The notes below the pieces were generated by a model. It saw only the letters and a program-made list of their open reading frames with translations. It had not been told where the DNA came from and did not search any database. Source: an uncultured bacterium (GTDB lineage: Bacteria > Cyanobacteriota > Vampirovibrionia > Gastranaerophilales > Gastranaerophilaceae). Taken from it: a stretch of 34,973 nt of DNA. Position 1 is the stretch's first letter; each line of letters opens with the position of its first letter. Below, in pieces: positions 14,873 through 22,964 of this stretch. Both the position numbers and the translations under genes were made by a program. The stretch is from assembly GCA_902796305.1 (NCBI GenBank), contig CADBOJ010000112.1, positions 1 to 34,973 on the forward strand. Direction: 5' to 3'.

Positions 14873-15507
14873 AAACATTTTTTACAATATTTTGAAACGG
14901 AGCAAATTGAACAATTCGGTTTTTGAGGCTTGCAAACATTTTGTCCGTGATTTACAAGAAGTGTATTATAATTAATCCAGTATTTTTCGGGTAAAATCTT
15001 CCTCAATACCATCTCCGTTTCATCTGGAACTTTGGTTTTTACATAACCCAGACGGTTTGAAATCCTGTGAACATGGACATCCACACATATTGCAGGTTTA
15101 TTAAATCCCTTTGTCAGAACGAGGTTTGCGGTTTTTCTTCCGACACCTTTGAATTTAATAAGCTCATCAATTGAATCGGGGACTTTTGAATTATATTTTT
15201 CAACAAGTATTTTTGAAAGCTCAATTATTTGTGAAGCCTTGTTTTGATAAAATCCGACAGGATAAATCAGCTCACTAAGCTCGTCGGGCGACAATTTTAT
15301 CATATCTTCGGGAGTTTTTGCTTTTGAAAGCATTCTTTTTGCGGATTTAATCGTTATTTTATCGTTCGTCCTTAAAGACAAAATACAGCATACAAGAACA
15401 ATATAGGGGTCTTTAACATTTTCCATAAAATCCACAAATTCGCTATGGCGTTCTTTATGCTCTTCAAAATCGATTTCCAGTAACTTTATGATTTTATCAA
15501 TATCCAT
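14869..15507 (-). CDS. nth: Endonuclease III
   Basis: 212-aa base-excision DNA glycosylase/AP lyase for oxidised pyrimidines. The helix-hairpin-helix FKGVGRKTANLVL carries catalytic K125, VDVHVHR holds D143, and the C-terminal cluster C192-x6-C199-x2-C202-x5-C208 binds [4Fe-4S]. ATG 15507 gives the normal length; an ATG at 15564 would run into trxA on the other strand. No Shine-Dalgarno, and a TACTAT hexamer ends 6 nt upstream, suggesting a leaderless message. Confidence 0.93.
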   Translation of the reverse strand: MDIDKIIKLLEIDFEEHKERHSEFVDFMENVKDPYIVLVCCILSLRTNDKITIKSAKRMLSKAKTPEDMIKLSPDELSELIYPVGFYQNKASQIIELSKILVEKYNSKVPDSIDELIKFKGVGRKTANLVLTKGFNKPAICVDVHVHRISNRLGYVKTKVPDETEMVLRKILPEKYWINYNTLLVNHGQNVCKPQKPNCSICSVSKYCKKCF

Positions 15508-15519
15508 GTTAAAATAGTA
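15507..15519. promoter_or_regulatory. Overlapping divergent -10 elements of nth and trxA
   Basis: The start codons of nth and trxA are only 31 nt apart. On the plus strand TGT-TAAAAT (15507-15515) is an extended -10 for trxA. On the minus strand TACTAT (15514-15519) is 6 nt before the nth ATG. The two would interfere, so expression may be mutually exclusive. Confidence 0.35.
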
Positions 15520-15538
15520 GCATAAAAAGGAGTACATC

Positions 15539-15862
15539 ATGACACAGATAGAAGAAACCAACAAAGATAGCTTTCACCAGATACTAAATTTAAAAGTACC
15601 TGTTCTTGTTGATTTTTATGCAAAATGGTGCGGGCCATGCAGAAAGCTTACTCCTGTTTTAGAACAACTTCAAAACGAATATAAAGATTTAATAAAAATA
15701 TATAAAATAAACAGCGATGATAATATAGAAATCTTAAAAGAATATGGCGTTATGGGTCTGCCTACGCTTCTTTTATTTCAAAACGGCGAAGTAAAAGAAG
15801 TTATGACCGGCATGATTCCAAAAAGCGCCATAGTATCAAATATTAAAAAACTTTTAAACTAA
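15539..15862 (+). CDS. trxA: Thioredoxin
   Basis: 107-aa thioredoxin, a cytoplasmic dithiol reductant. The active site is WCGPC (C31, C34) in FYAKWCGPCRKLTP, and the cis-Pro loop is GLPTLLLF. Length and fold markers are standard. AAGGAG lies 6 nt before ATG. Its stop overlaps that of the convergent grxC by 4 bp, and it stands beside the glutaredoxin and SOR/ferritin-like genes. Confidence 0.95.
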   Translation: MTQIEETNKDSFHQILNLKVPVLVDFYAKWCGPCRKLTPVLEQLQNEYKDLIKIYKINSDDNIEILKEYGVMGLPTLLLFQNGEVKEVMTGMIPKSAIVSNIKKLLN

Positions 15863-16131
15863 TCGAAAGTTATTTCTTTGCTTGAATATTTTGCAATAAG
15901 GTCGCTGTATCCGCCTATATGAACTCCGTCAATGACTATTTGAGGAAATGTTGCAAGTTCTTTCAAATTGAATTTTTCTTTTAATTCAACCCTTTTGTTT
16001 TCTTCGTCATCCTCGCATTGAATCTCATCATAAGGAACGTGATGTTCGTTTAAAAATATCTTAGCTTTCTGGCAATAAGGGCAATAATCAAGAGTATAGA
16101 TTTCTGCTTTTTTTGATTTTGTTTCCGTCAT
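15859..16131 (-). CDS. grxC: Glutaredoxin
   Basis: 90-aa dithiol glutaredoxin with active site CPYC near residue 17, the TFPQIVIDG segment with the cis-Pro, and GGYSDL near the end. It is the GrxC/Grx3 type rather than NrdH, judged by the acidic ECD-like linker and GGYSDL. The ATG overlaps the stop of the upstream TPR gene (ATGA), so the two are coupled. Confidence 0.9.
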   Translation of the reverse strand: MTETKSKKAEIYTLDYCPYCQKAKIFLNEHHVPYDEIQCEDDEENKRVELKEKFNLKELATFPQIVIDGVHIGGYSDLIAKYSSKEITFD

Positions 16132-16589
16132 TTTTTAATCCTATCTAATATTTTACTAACCGCATCTTTTTCATCTTCGGTTATATCCAAATTCAGATAG
16201 TCTTCAAAATATTCTGCAGCCGAAATTTTATCATTTCTGCCAAGGAAAAGCACACCTGCTTTTTTATATGCGGGTGCAAATTTTTCATTAAGCATTATTG
16301 CTTTTAAATATGCACCGATTGCTCTATCTATTTGATTATCAGCCTGATAAGCTTCGCCTAACATATAGTAGAGAAGATGACTTCTTGTCTTTTCCGTTAC
16401 TAATTCTAAATTAGAAATAGCGGAAGGATAATTGCCCATCTCCATAAATATTCTGGCTAATTCATAATTATAGTCCACATTATCAGGTTCTTCATCCGAT
16501 GCAATTTGAAGCAACTCAAGCGCATCATCATACCTGCAGTCGGCAATAAGTTCTCTTATGTATTCTAAACGTGATAATTCTTCATTCAT
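16128..16589 (-). CDS. TPR repeat protein
   Basis: 153-aa cytoplasmic protein with about four TPR units: EYIRELIADCRYDDALELLQIA, YNYELARIFMEMGNYPSAISNLELV, LYYMLGEAYQADNQIDRAIGAYLKAI and YKKAGVLFLGRNDKISAAEYFEDYL. It has no signal or catalytic motif. It overlaps grxC by 4 nt. A perfect 12-bp inverted repeat abuts its start codon and there is no Shine-Dalgarno, so initiation may be structure-controlled. Function is unknown. Confidence 0.8.
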   Translation of the reverse strand: MNEELSRLEYIRELIADCRYDDALELLQIASDEEPDNVDYNYELARIFMEMGNYPSAISNLELVTEKTRSHLLYYMLGEAYQADNQIDRAIGAYLKAIMLNEKFAPAYKKAGVLFLGRNDKISAAEYFEDYLNLDITEDEKDAVSKILDRIKK

Positions 16590-16616
16590 AAATTTATTTT
16601 AACATAAAATAAATTT
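16590..16616. repeat. Perfect 12-bp AT-only inverted repeat at a start codon
   Basis: AAATTTATTTTA and its exact complement, separated by ACA, fill the gap between the RipA-like gene and the TPR gene. On the minus strand the hairpin ends directly before the TPR ATG. It could be a weak terminator/attenuator or an initiation-control element. Confidence 0.6.
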
Positions 16617-16617
16617 A

Positions 16618-17103
16618 TTATATTGACTGATTTAAAAGTGCTACACTAACCCATTTTGTAACATAATATGTCATAGTTACAAAATAAATACATGCAATAA
16701 TCAAAGCGAGAATTTTCTGAAAATCACCGAATACTATTAAGTTTTTATTTTTCTTGATTTCCGAATAATCAACATATTCTTTGTGATACGGTTGTTCAGG
16801 TAATTTTGTTTCCAAATATTCAAGAACTTTCGCATACTTTATTTTAATTAAAAGCTGATAAGAATCTATGTTCATCCACCATAGCAAGGTTGCTGAAACA
16901 CCTATGATGCTCATTACTATCATAGACTGTTCTTTAGCTGTTATTGCAATTGTTTCAACAATAAATATTGCAATCAGTATGCAAATATTCAAAATAAGGT
17001 AAAATCTGTTTGTTGCAAATTCCCTGTCAACAAATTTGTCTTTTGATTCCGAATAAATTCTGTATTGTTCTAAAATTAAATATTTCTCGTCTTTTTGATC
17101 CAT
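16618..17103 (-). CDS. RipA-like small membrane protein
   Basis: 161-aa protein with about three transmembrane stretches (about 32-52, 61-77, 130-152). The arrangement EQYRIYSESKDKFVDREFATN-R-F then WWMNIDSYQLL and AKVLEYLETKLPEQPYHKEY resembles the RipA family of octameric membrane proteins (N-terminal helix, paired helices, WW-x-x-I-x-SY, then a LE-x-x-LP segment). The family's role is poorly defined. GGGAG lies 9 nt before ATG. Assignment rests on remembered family pattern only. Confidence 0.5.
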   Translation of the reverse strand: MDQKDEKYLILEQYRIYSESKDKFVDREFATNRFYLILNICILIAIFIVETIAITAKEQSMIVMSIIGVSATLLWWMNIDSYQLLIKIKYAKVLEYLETKLPEQPYHKEYVDYSEIKKNKNLIVFGDFQKILALIIACIYFVTMTYYVTKWVSVALLNQSI

Positions 17104-17328
17104 TGATTTATACTCCCTATAATCAAGAATAGTTTATCATATTTTGCAATTACTTGTTTAATATAAAAGTATGATTTTAAGGAAAAAAAATGGGGTTATT
17201 ACCCCAATTCGCATACTAGCCGAAGCATTAACAACATAATAATGATACATTTAATATTACAAAAAGAAAATATAATATTAAGAAATGTAATACAAATGGA
17301 GGATAATGTTTATGAGTTTAAATCCTTT
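17104..17328. other. Intergenic region with mini-ORFs and a CsrA-like site
   Basis: No ordinary gene fits here. On the plus strand there is AAGG, then a 9-codon frame (MGLLPQFAY, 17190-17219) containing a TGGGGT/ACCCCA hairpin, and later ACAAATGGAGG (17292-17302) with a GGAGG 9 nt before a 25-codon frame (17312-17389) that runs antisense into the end of the PLP-enzyme gene. These may be a leader or a remnant of a lost gene. Confidence 0.3.
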
Positions 17329-18576
17329 TTATGCTTTATTTAGCAATTCTTCAACAACACTTCTTAGCGCAATTTTCACATGGAAATAATTCAATCCGCC
17401 CTGAAGATATATTGCCCATGGCGCTCTTACGGGTCCGTCTGCCGATAATTCAATGGTTGATCCTTCGATAAAACTTCCCCCTGCCATTAATAAATCGCAG
17501 TCATATCCCGGAACAGTGTCCGGAATAGGTGTAAGGTAGCTTTCAACCGGCGAATTTTTTTGTATCATTGTACAAAATGCCTGTTGCTCTTTTTCATTGT
17601 TAAATTTGATTGTTTGTATTAAATCCGTTCTTTTGTCTTTTGAGGATGGGAAAGTATTAAAACCCATATCTTCAAAGATTTTTGCTGCAAGTATTGAACC
17701 CTTAAGCGCACTGTTTGTTACTCCGGGCGCCATAAAGAAGCCTTGAAGAATAATTCTTGTTTGATTATGCATAGCTCCGCCTTCAGCACCAATTCCCGGA
17801 GCAGTCAATCTTCTTGATGCCATATCGACGTATTTTTTTCTGCCTGCGATATATCCGCCTGCTTCAACTATTCCTCCCCCCGGATTTTTAATAAGACTTC
17901 CCGCTATTAAATCCGCACCAACTTCGGTCGGTTCAAGTTTTTCAGTAAATTCTCCGTAGCAATTATCAACAAAACAACATATTTCAGGATTTACTTTTTT
18001 TACGATTTCTATAATCTTTTCAATATCAGCTATGTTCAACGGTTTTCTTAAAGAATATCCTCTGGAACGCTGAATTAGAACCATTTTTGTATCAGGAGTC
18101 AGATATTTTTCGATATTATCGTAATCAACTTCAACCCCGTCTTTAAGAGGAACTTCGTCGTATTTTACACCGTGCCCCATTAGACTGGTATCAAAATCAT
18201 CACAGTTTGGTCTTGAGCCTATAATTTGCTGCATTGTGTCGTATGGTTCGCCTGCAATCGATACAAGTTTATCCCCGTAATGCAAAACTCCAAACAAAGC
18301 ACATGCTATCGTATGAGAACCTGACACAAAATGAGGGCGGACAATGGCGCTTTCTGTTTTGAATACATCAGCAAAAACGTTGTCAAGCGCTTCTCTCCCG
18401 ATATCATCATGCCCGTATCCCGTAACCGTATAAAAATGCTCTTCGCCGATTTTGTTTTTACAAAAAGCTTTCAACACTTTTTCTTGGTTATACTCAGCTA
18501 TTTTATCAAGCTCCTTAAATTGAAATTCAAGAGAGTCTTGTGCTTTATTAACTATCTGTTCAGCTTCTGTTTGCAT
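17329..18576 (-). CDS. Methionine gamma-lyase/aluminium-resistance family PLP enzyme
   Basis: 415-aa fold-type I PLP protein of the YnbB (Met_gamma_lyase/alum_res) family. Markers: YGHDDIGREALD, RPHFVSGSHTIACALFG, a DNCYGEF block with the PLP-contacting Asp (D204) and GSLIKNPGGGI with K230 as Schiff-base lysine. These proteins are annotated as cystathionine beta/gamma-lyase-like, with uncertain substrate. ATG 18576 (AGGA, 5 nt) is preferred over 18630, which would run into yajQ. It follows yajQ by 19 nt. Confidence 0.85.
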   Translation of the reverse strand: MQTEAEQIVNKAQDSLEFQFKELDKIAEYNQEKVLKAFCKNKIGEEHFYTVTGYGHDDIGREALDNVFADVFKTESAIVRPHFVSGSHTIACALFGVLHYGDKLVSIAGEPYDTMQQIIGSRPNCDDFDTSLMGHGVKYDEVPLKDGVEVDYDNIEKYLTPDTKMVLIQRSRGYSLRKPLNIADIEKIIEIVKKVNPEICCFVDNCYGEFTEKLEPTEVGADLIAGSLIKNPGGGIVEAGGYIAGRKKYVDMASRRLTAPGIGAEGGAMHNQTRIILQGFFMAPGVTNSALKGSILAAKIFEDMGFNTFPSSKDKRTDLIQTIKFNNEKEQQAFCTMIQKNSPVESYLTPIPDTVPGYDCDLLMAGGSFIEGSTIELSADGPVRAPWAIYLQGGLNYFHVKIALRSVVEELLNKA

Positions 18577-18595
18577 GTTTATCCTGATTTCCTTT

Positions 18596-19093
18596 TTAGC
18601 GGTAATTAGTGAATTGCAACGGAGCATCAATTTCGTTTTCTTTTTCTCTTATTGCTTTAATTACATTCTGCAAATCATCCCTGCTTTTCCCCGTTACTCT
18701 TACACTGTCACCCTGAATTGAAGCCTGAACCTTTAATTTTGTATCTTTTATATAGCCCGTAATCTTTTTTGCAAGCTCGGTTGATAAGCCCTTCTTAAGC
18801 TTTATTTCCTGCTTAACATTACCGCCCAGAGCATTTTCAACCTTTTGAGGATCTAATATTTTAAGGCTCAAGTTTCTTTTAATCAGTTTTGACTGCAGAA
18901 TATCAAAAATATTTTTTAATTTCATTTCGTCATTTGTTGTTATATTTATTGCCTTATCATCCAGAATAATATCAGAAGAAGAATCTTTAAGGTCAAATCT
19001 TGTTGATAATTCACGTTTTACTTGATCAACAGCATTTGTAAGCTCTTGTTTGTCAAAATCCGAAACAATATCAAAACTTGCATCTTTTGCCAT
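18596..19093 (-). CDS. yajQ: YajQ family nucleotide-binding protein
   Basis: 165-aa YajQ. Two ferredoxin-like halves start with MAKDASFDIVSDFDKQEL and end with the IREKENEIDAPLQFTNYR signature. Members bind RNA or, in Xanthomonas, cyclic-di-GMP. The start is set at 19093 because GGAGG is 6 nt upstream and the sequence matches the family N-terminus exactly; an ORF start at 19192 would add an unlikely segment. It is co-oriented with the PLP enzyme. Confidence 0.93.
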   Translation of the reverse strand: MAKDASFDIVSDFDKQELTNAVDQVKRELSTRFDLKDSSSDIILDDKAINITTNDEMKLKNIFDILQSKLIKRNLSLKILDPQKVENALGGNVKQEIKLKKGLSTELAKKITGYIKDTKLKVQASIQGDSVRVTGKSRDDLQNVIKAIREKENEIDAPLQFTNYR

Positions 19094-19248
19094 AATATCC
19101 TCCTTTTTTTCAATCAGTATACCATGGATAATTTGCAGTATTGCAAATATATTCTTGCTTTGTAAAATTATGTTAAAAGGGTAGTTAAGCATTATTTACG
19201 TAGTAAAATATAGTAAAAGGCACAAAAAGAGGAAAGGACACAAAAACG

Positions 19249-21408
19249 ATGCTAAGTAAAATTATGAAACCCAAATCAATTGCCGTTATTGGTGCTTCAA
19301 CCAAAGAACATACAATTGGTTCGGACATTATGAAAAGATTACAGGAATATAAATTTAAAGGTTCAATTTATCCTGTTAACCCGAAAGGCGGAATTATCGA
19401 AGGACTTCAAGCTTATACAAATGTTCTTGAAATTCCCGGAGAAGTTGACCTTGCAATTATTGTAGTTAACGCAAAATTTGTGCTTGATACAATCGATCAA
19501 TGCCATCAAAAAGGTATTAAAGGTCTTTGCGTTATTACGGCAGGATTTAAAGAAACAGGTGCAGAAGGTGCCGAACTTGAAAAAGCTTTATTGTCTAAAG
19601 TTAAAGAATACGGTATGAGATGCGTTGGTCCTAACTGCCTTGGTGTAGTTAATACATTACCTGAAGTAAGTATGGACGGATGTTTCGCAGAATCTCTGCC
19701 CGAAAGAGGACATATCGGTTTTGTTTCTCAATCCGGAGCTTTAGGCGGAGGTATTTTAAATATACTTAAAGATTTAAACCTTGGTTTTGCACAATTCATT
19801 TCAATTGGTAATCAGGCTGATGTTAATGCCGAAACTGCATTGGAATACTGGGAAAACGAAGAAGATGTTCAACAAATTCTTCTTTATATGGAATCAATTC
19901 AAAATCCTGCTAACTTCAGAAAATTAGCTTCAAGAATTTCTAAAAAGAAACCTATTTTAGCATTGAAAGCAGGACGCAGTGCTGCAGGCGCTTCGGCAGC
20001 TTCTTCTCATACAGGTTCACTTGCAGGTGCCGATAAAGCAGCTAATGCATTGTTAAATCAATCAGGTGTAATAAGAGAATATTCTTTGAAGAATTTGTTT
20101 GCAACAGCTAAAGTTTTTGCAAATTGCCCGATACCGAAAGGCGACAGAGTTGCAATTATCACAAATTCAGGTGGTCCCGGAATTATGGCAACAGATGCAG
20201 TTTGCGAATACGGTATGCAAATGGCTAAAATCACCGATGCTACAAAAGAAAAATTAAGAAGCTTTTTACCGAGTGCAGCTTCGGTTAAAAACCCGATTGA
20301 TATGATAGCTTCAGCTCCGATTGAGCACTACAAGCAAACTCTTGAAACGGTTATTGCAGATGAAAATGTAGATATGATTATGGTTATCTACTTACCGTTC
20401 TTGGGATTAAAAGATATCGATGTAGCTCGTGCTGTTATGGAAATCAAAGCTCAATATCCTCATAAACCAGTTATCGGCGTATTTATGACAAAGAGCGAAT
20501 TCTTTACTAAACTTTCCGATATGGATGTTAATATGCCGTTCTTTATGTATGCGGAAGAAGCAGCTGACGGCTTTAACAGATTAAATCAACAAAGATTATG
20601 GATGAATCGTCCCGAAGGAAAAACTCCGAACTACAATGTAGACAGAGCTAAAGCTGAAATGATTATTAAACAATCGTTATCGGAAGGCAGAGCTCAATTA
20701 ACAACTCGTGAATCAATCGATGTACTTGATGCATACGGTATCAGAGTATGTAAATCAGGCTTTGCAACAAATATTGACGAAGTTGTTGAAGTTGGAAACC
20801 GTATAGGTTACCCTGTTGTTATGAAGATGACATCCAAAACAACATCACATAAAACCGATGTCGGCGGTGTTAGAATTAATATCCAATCCGAAGAACAATT
20901 AAGAAACGAATACAATGACTTAATTGCAAAATTAACAGAAAAAGGCTTAATTGACGGTCTTGAAGGTGTAATTATTCAGGAAATGGTTAAAGGCAACCGT
21001 GAAATGGTTTGCGGTATTGCAACAGATCCGCAATACGGTCCGATGATGATGTTCGGTTTGGGTGGTGTATTTATTGAAGTTATGAAAGACGTAACATTCA
21101 GAATTGCACCTTTAACCGATGTTGATGCTTCCGAAATGATTAAATCAGTTAAAGCATACAAATTATTAGAAGGTGCAAGAGGCACAACTCCTGCTCAAAT
21201 GGATCAAATTCAGGAAACTTTATTGAGATTATCTCAACTGGTTACTGATTATCCGTTCATTGATGAATTGGATATCAATCCGTTATTAATCTCTGAAAAG
21301 ACAGGTGAAGGTATAGCGGTTGACGGACGTATTAAAGTAAGAATGGAAGAAGCTATGCAAATGCTTGGCGGATGTACTTGCGGAACATGTGCAGGCTGCT
21401 GCCAATAA
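19249..21408 (+). CDS. ADP-forming acetate/acyl-CoA synthetase, fused alpha-beta form
   Basis: 719-aa single-chain NDP-forming acyl-CoA synthetase that converts acetyl-CoA, ADP and phosphate to acetate, CoA and ATP, an energy-yielding step in anaerobes. Order: CoA-binding Rossmann domain (IAVIGAS-x-x-x-TIG, about 10-100), succinyl-CoA-ligase-like domains (VGPNCLGVVNT; SSHTGSLAG with the phospho-His H254), then an ATP-grasp domain (about 480-700; YPVVMKMTS, MMMFGLGG, DINPLL). The odd part is a Cys-rich end with C709, C711, C714, C717 and C718, not expected in the family. Its codon use looks more regular than that of its neighbours, which fits high expression. Confidence 0.9.
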   Translation: MLSKIMKPKSIAVIGASTKEHTIGSDIMKRLQEYKFKGSIYPVNPKGGIIEGLQAYTNVLEIPGEVDLAIIVVNAKFVLDTIDQCHQKGIKGLCVITAGFKETGAEGAELEKALLSKVKEYGMRCVGPNCLGVVNTLPEVSMDGCFAESLPERGHIGFVSQSGALGGGILNILKDLNLGFAQFISIGNQADVNAETALEYWENEEDVQQILLYMESIQNPANFRKLASRISKKKPILALKAGRSAAGASAASSHTGSLAGADKAANALLNQSGVIREYSLKNLFATAKVFANCPIPKGDRVAIITNSGGPGIMATDAVCEYGMQMAKITDATKEKLRSFLPSAASVKNPIDMIASAPIEHYKQTLETVIADENVDMIMVIYLPFLGLKDIDVARAVMEIKAQYPHKPVIGVFMTKSEFFTKLSDMDVNMPFFMYAEEAADGFNRLNQQRLWMNRPEGKTPNYNVDRAKAEMIIKQSLSEGRAQLTTRESIDVLDAYGIRVCKSGFATNIDEVVEVGNRIGYPVVMKMTSKTTSHKTDVGGVRINIQSEEQLRNEYNDLIAKLTEKGLIDGLEGVIIQEMVKGNREMVCGIATDPQYGPMMMFGLGGVFIEVMKDVTFRIAPLTDVDASEMIKSVKAYKLLEGARGTTPAQMDQIQETLLRLSQLVTDYPFIDELDINPLLISEKTGEGIAVDGRIKVRMEEAMQMLGGCTCGTCAGCCQ

Positions 21409-21435
21409 TCAGTTATTGAATTAACAAATTATTTT

Positions 21436-21465
21436 AACCGGACTAGTTTTAGTCCGGTTTTATTT
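21436..21465 (+). terminator. Rho-independent terminator of the acyl-CoA synthetase gene
   Basis: AACCGGACT (21436-21444) pairs with AGTCCGGTT (21451-21459) and is followed by TTTATTT. It lies 27 nt after the stop codon. Confidence 0.85.
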
Positions 21466-21537
21466 ATAGTTATATTGCAATAATGTGGTGGAAATAAAAC
21501 CATATAACGGATTTGTTAAATAAAAAGGATTTTATTT

Positions 21538-22137
21538 ATGTTATCAAATATCAAGGATAGTTCTGATATTAATTTTGGCTTTGGAATAAAAAATTCTTCT
21601 TTTAAGCCAAAGCAAAATGCATCTTTAAAAATAAACAATAAACTCAACAATCAAATTAATAAATTAAGTAAAGATGTATGCTATTACGCTAAAAAAGGCG
21701 AACCCATCTATGATAAAAAAATGGATACGGATGAAGACGGCGTTATAACTTTCGACGAATTAAAAGAATATTGCGAAAATAATGATGTAGACGCTGAAAA
21801 ACTCTTAAAAAACTGGCTTGTGTACAGAACCGTTCAAAATGAAGAAAAAGTCACAAAAGAAATTATGAAAGATGTTGATGATAAAGAAGAAAGTGACGAA
21901 AAAAGCGAAATTATCTATGCAAGAAAGGGAGATGAAAAATATGATGAAAAGATGGACGTCAATAACGATGATGTTATAACTTACAAGGAATACATTAAAT
22001 ATTGCGAGGAGCACGCACTGCAAAAAGATAACGATGAAAAGCAGGCTAAAATAGATGCTGATACCAAAAAAGCGCTGGATAAATATACCGAATACAATTC
22101 CAAGTCAACGGATGGTATGGTTGAAACAGAAGCTTAA
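21538..22137 (+). CDS. Tandem EF-hand protein
   Basis: 199-aa highly charged protein without signal peptide. It contains two copies of one unit of about 33 residues: YAKKGEPIYDKKM-DTDEDGVITFDE (EF loop D63, D65, D67, E74) and YARKGDEKYDEKM-DVNNDDVITYKE (loop D140, N142, D144, E151). Both have Ca-ligand positions; the second has Asp for the usual Gly at position 6. Between them is an acidic coiled stretch (about 98-125). The N-terminus INFGFGIKNSSF recalls that of the 27-residue-repeat protein at 3050. Probably a calcium-binding protein of unknown role. AAGGA precedes the ATG. The convergent kdsA stop is 1 nt away. Confidence 0.85.
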   Translation: MLSNIKDSSDINFGFGIKNSSFKPKQNASLKINNKLNNQINKLSKDVCYYAKKGEPIYDKKMDTDEDGVITFDELKEYCENNDVDAEKLLKNWLVYRTVQNEEKVTKEIMKDVDDKEESDEKSEIIYARKGDEKYDEKMDVNNDDVITYKEYIKYCEEHALQKDNDEKQAKIDADTKKALDKYTEYNSKSTDGMVETEA

Positions 22138-22138
22138 T

Positions 22139-22957
22139 TTACTTTTGAACGAGTTTAAATATATCGTTGCATATCTTAAATATATTTTCGCATTCATCAA
22201 CAGGAAGCATATTATCCCCATCGCATAATGCTTTATCGGGATTTGGATGCACTTCAAAAAACAATGCCTTAGCTCCTGCTGCAACTGCGGATTTTGCAAG
22301 CAGGGGAACAAATTTCCTGTCTCCCGATGAACTTCCTCCGTGTCCTCCGGGGATTTGAACACTGTGAGTTGCATCAAACACATAAGGATAATGAAGCTCT
22401 TCCTGAATAATTTGAACGCCTCTCATATCAACAACAAGGTTATTATACCCGAAAGTTGTTCCTCTGTCGGTTATTAAAATTTTATTGTTTCCCGAATCTG
22501 CAACTTTTTTTGCAATTGATTTCATTTGATAGGGAGATAAAAATTGACCTTTTTTAATATTAACAATCTTTCCTGTTTTAGCGGCAGCCACAAGTAAATC
22601 CGTCTGACGGCATAAAAAAGCGGGAATTTGGATAATATCCGCAACTTTAGCAGTTATTTCAGCTTGATATGGTTCATGGATATCCGTTACAACGGGAACC
22701 TGTAATTCTTTTTTAATTTCAGACAGGATTTCCAATCCCTTTTCCATGCCAAGTCCTCTGTATGATTCAAGGGAGGAGCGGTTTGCTTTATCAAAAGATG
22801 TTTTAAAAACAAAATTAATATCAAGCTTTTTACATATTTCTTTCAGCTTACTTGCTGTTTCAAAAGAAATTTCTCTGCTTTCGGTAGCACATGGACCTGC
22901 CAGAATTGTAAGCTTATCTTTTCCGATTTCAAAATCATTTAATTTAACTGTATTCAT
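22139..22957 (-). CDS. kdsA: 3-deoxy-D-manno-octulosonate 8-phosphate synthase
   Basis: 272-aa KdsA, condensing phosphoenolpyruvate and arabinose 5-phosphate to Kdo-8-phosphate for LPS. Blocks: LAGPCATESRE, FKTSFDKANRSSLESYRG, TDIHEPYQAE, the IPAFLCRQTDLL core, RGTTFGYNNLVVDMR, FDATHSVQ-x-PGG and EVHPNPDKALCDGDNML. Cys in AGPC (C23), where E. coli has Asn, indicates the metal-dependent class. Partner of waaA at 3927. No Shine-Dalgarno, and the -10 hexamer ends 7 nt before ATG. Confidence 0.94.
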   Translation of the reverse strand: MNTVKLNDFEIGKDKLTILAGPCATESREISFETASKLKEICKKLDINFVFKTSFDKANRSSLESYRGLGMEKGLEILSEIKKELQVPVVTDIHEPYQAEITAKVADIIQIPAFLCRQTDLLVAAAKTGKIVNIKKGQFLSPYQMKSIAKKVADSGNNKILITDRGTTFGYNNLVVDMRGVQIIQEELHYPYVFDATHSVQIPGGHGGSSSGDRKFVPLLAKSAVAAGAKALFFEVHPNPDKALCDGDNMLPVDECENIFKICNDIFKLVQK

Positions 22958-22964
22958 AGAAATA

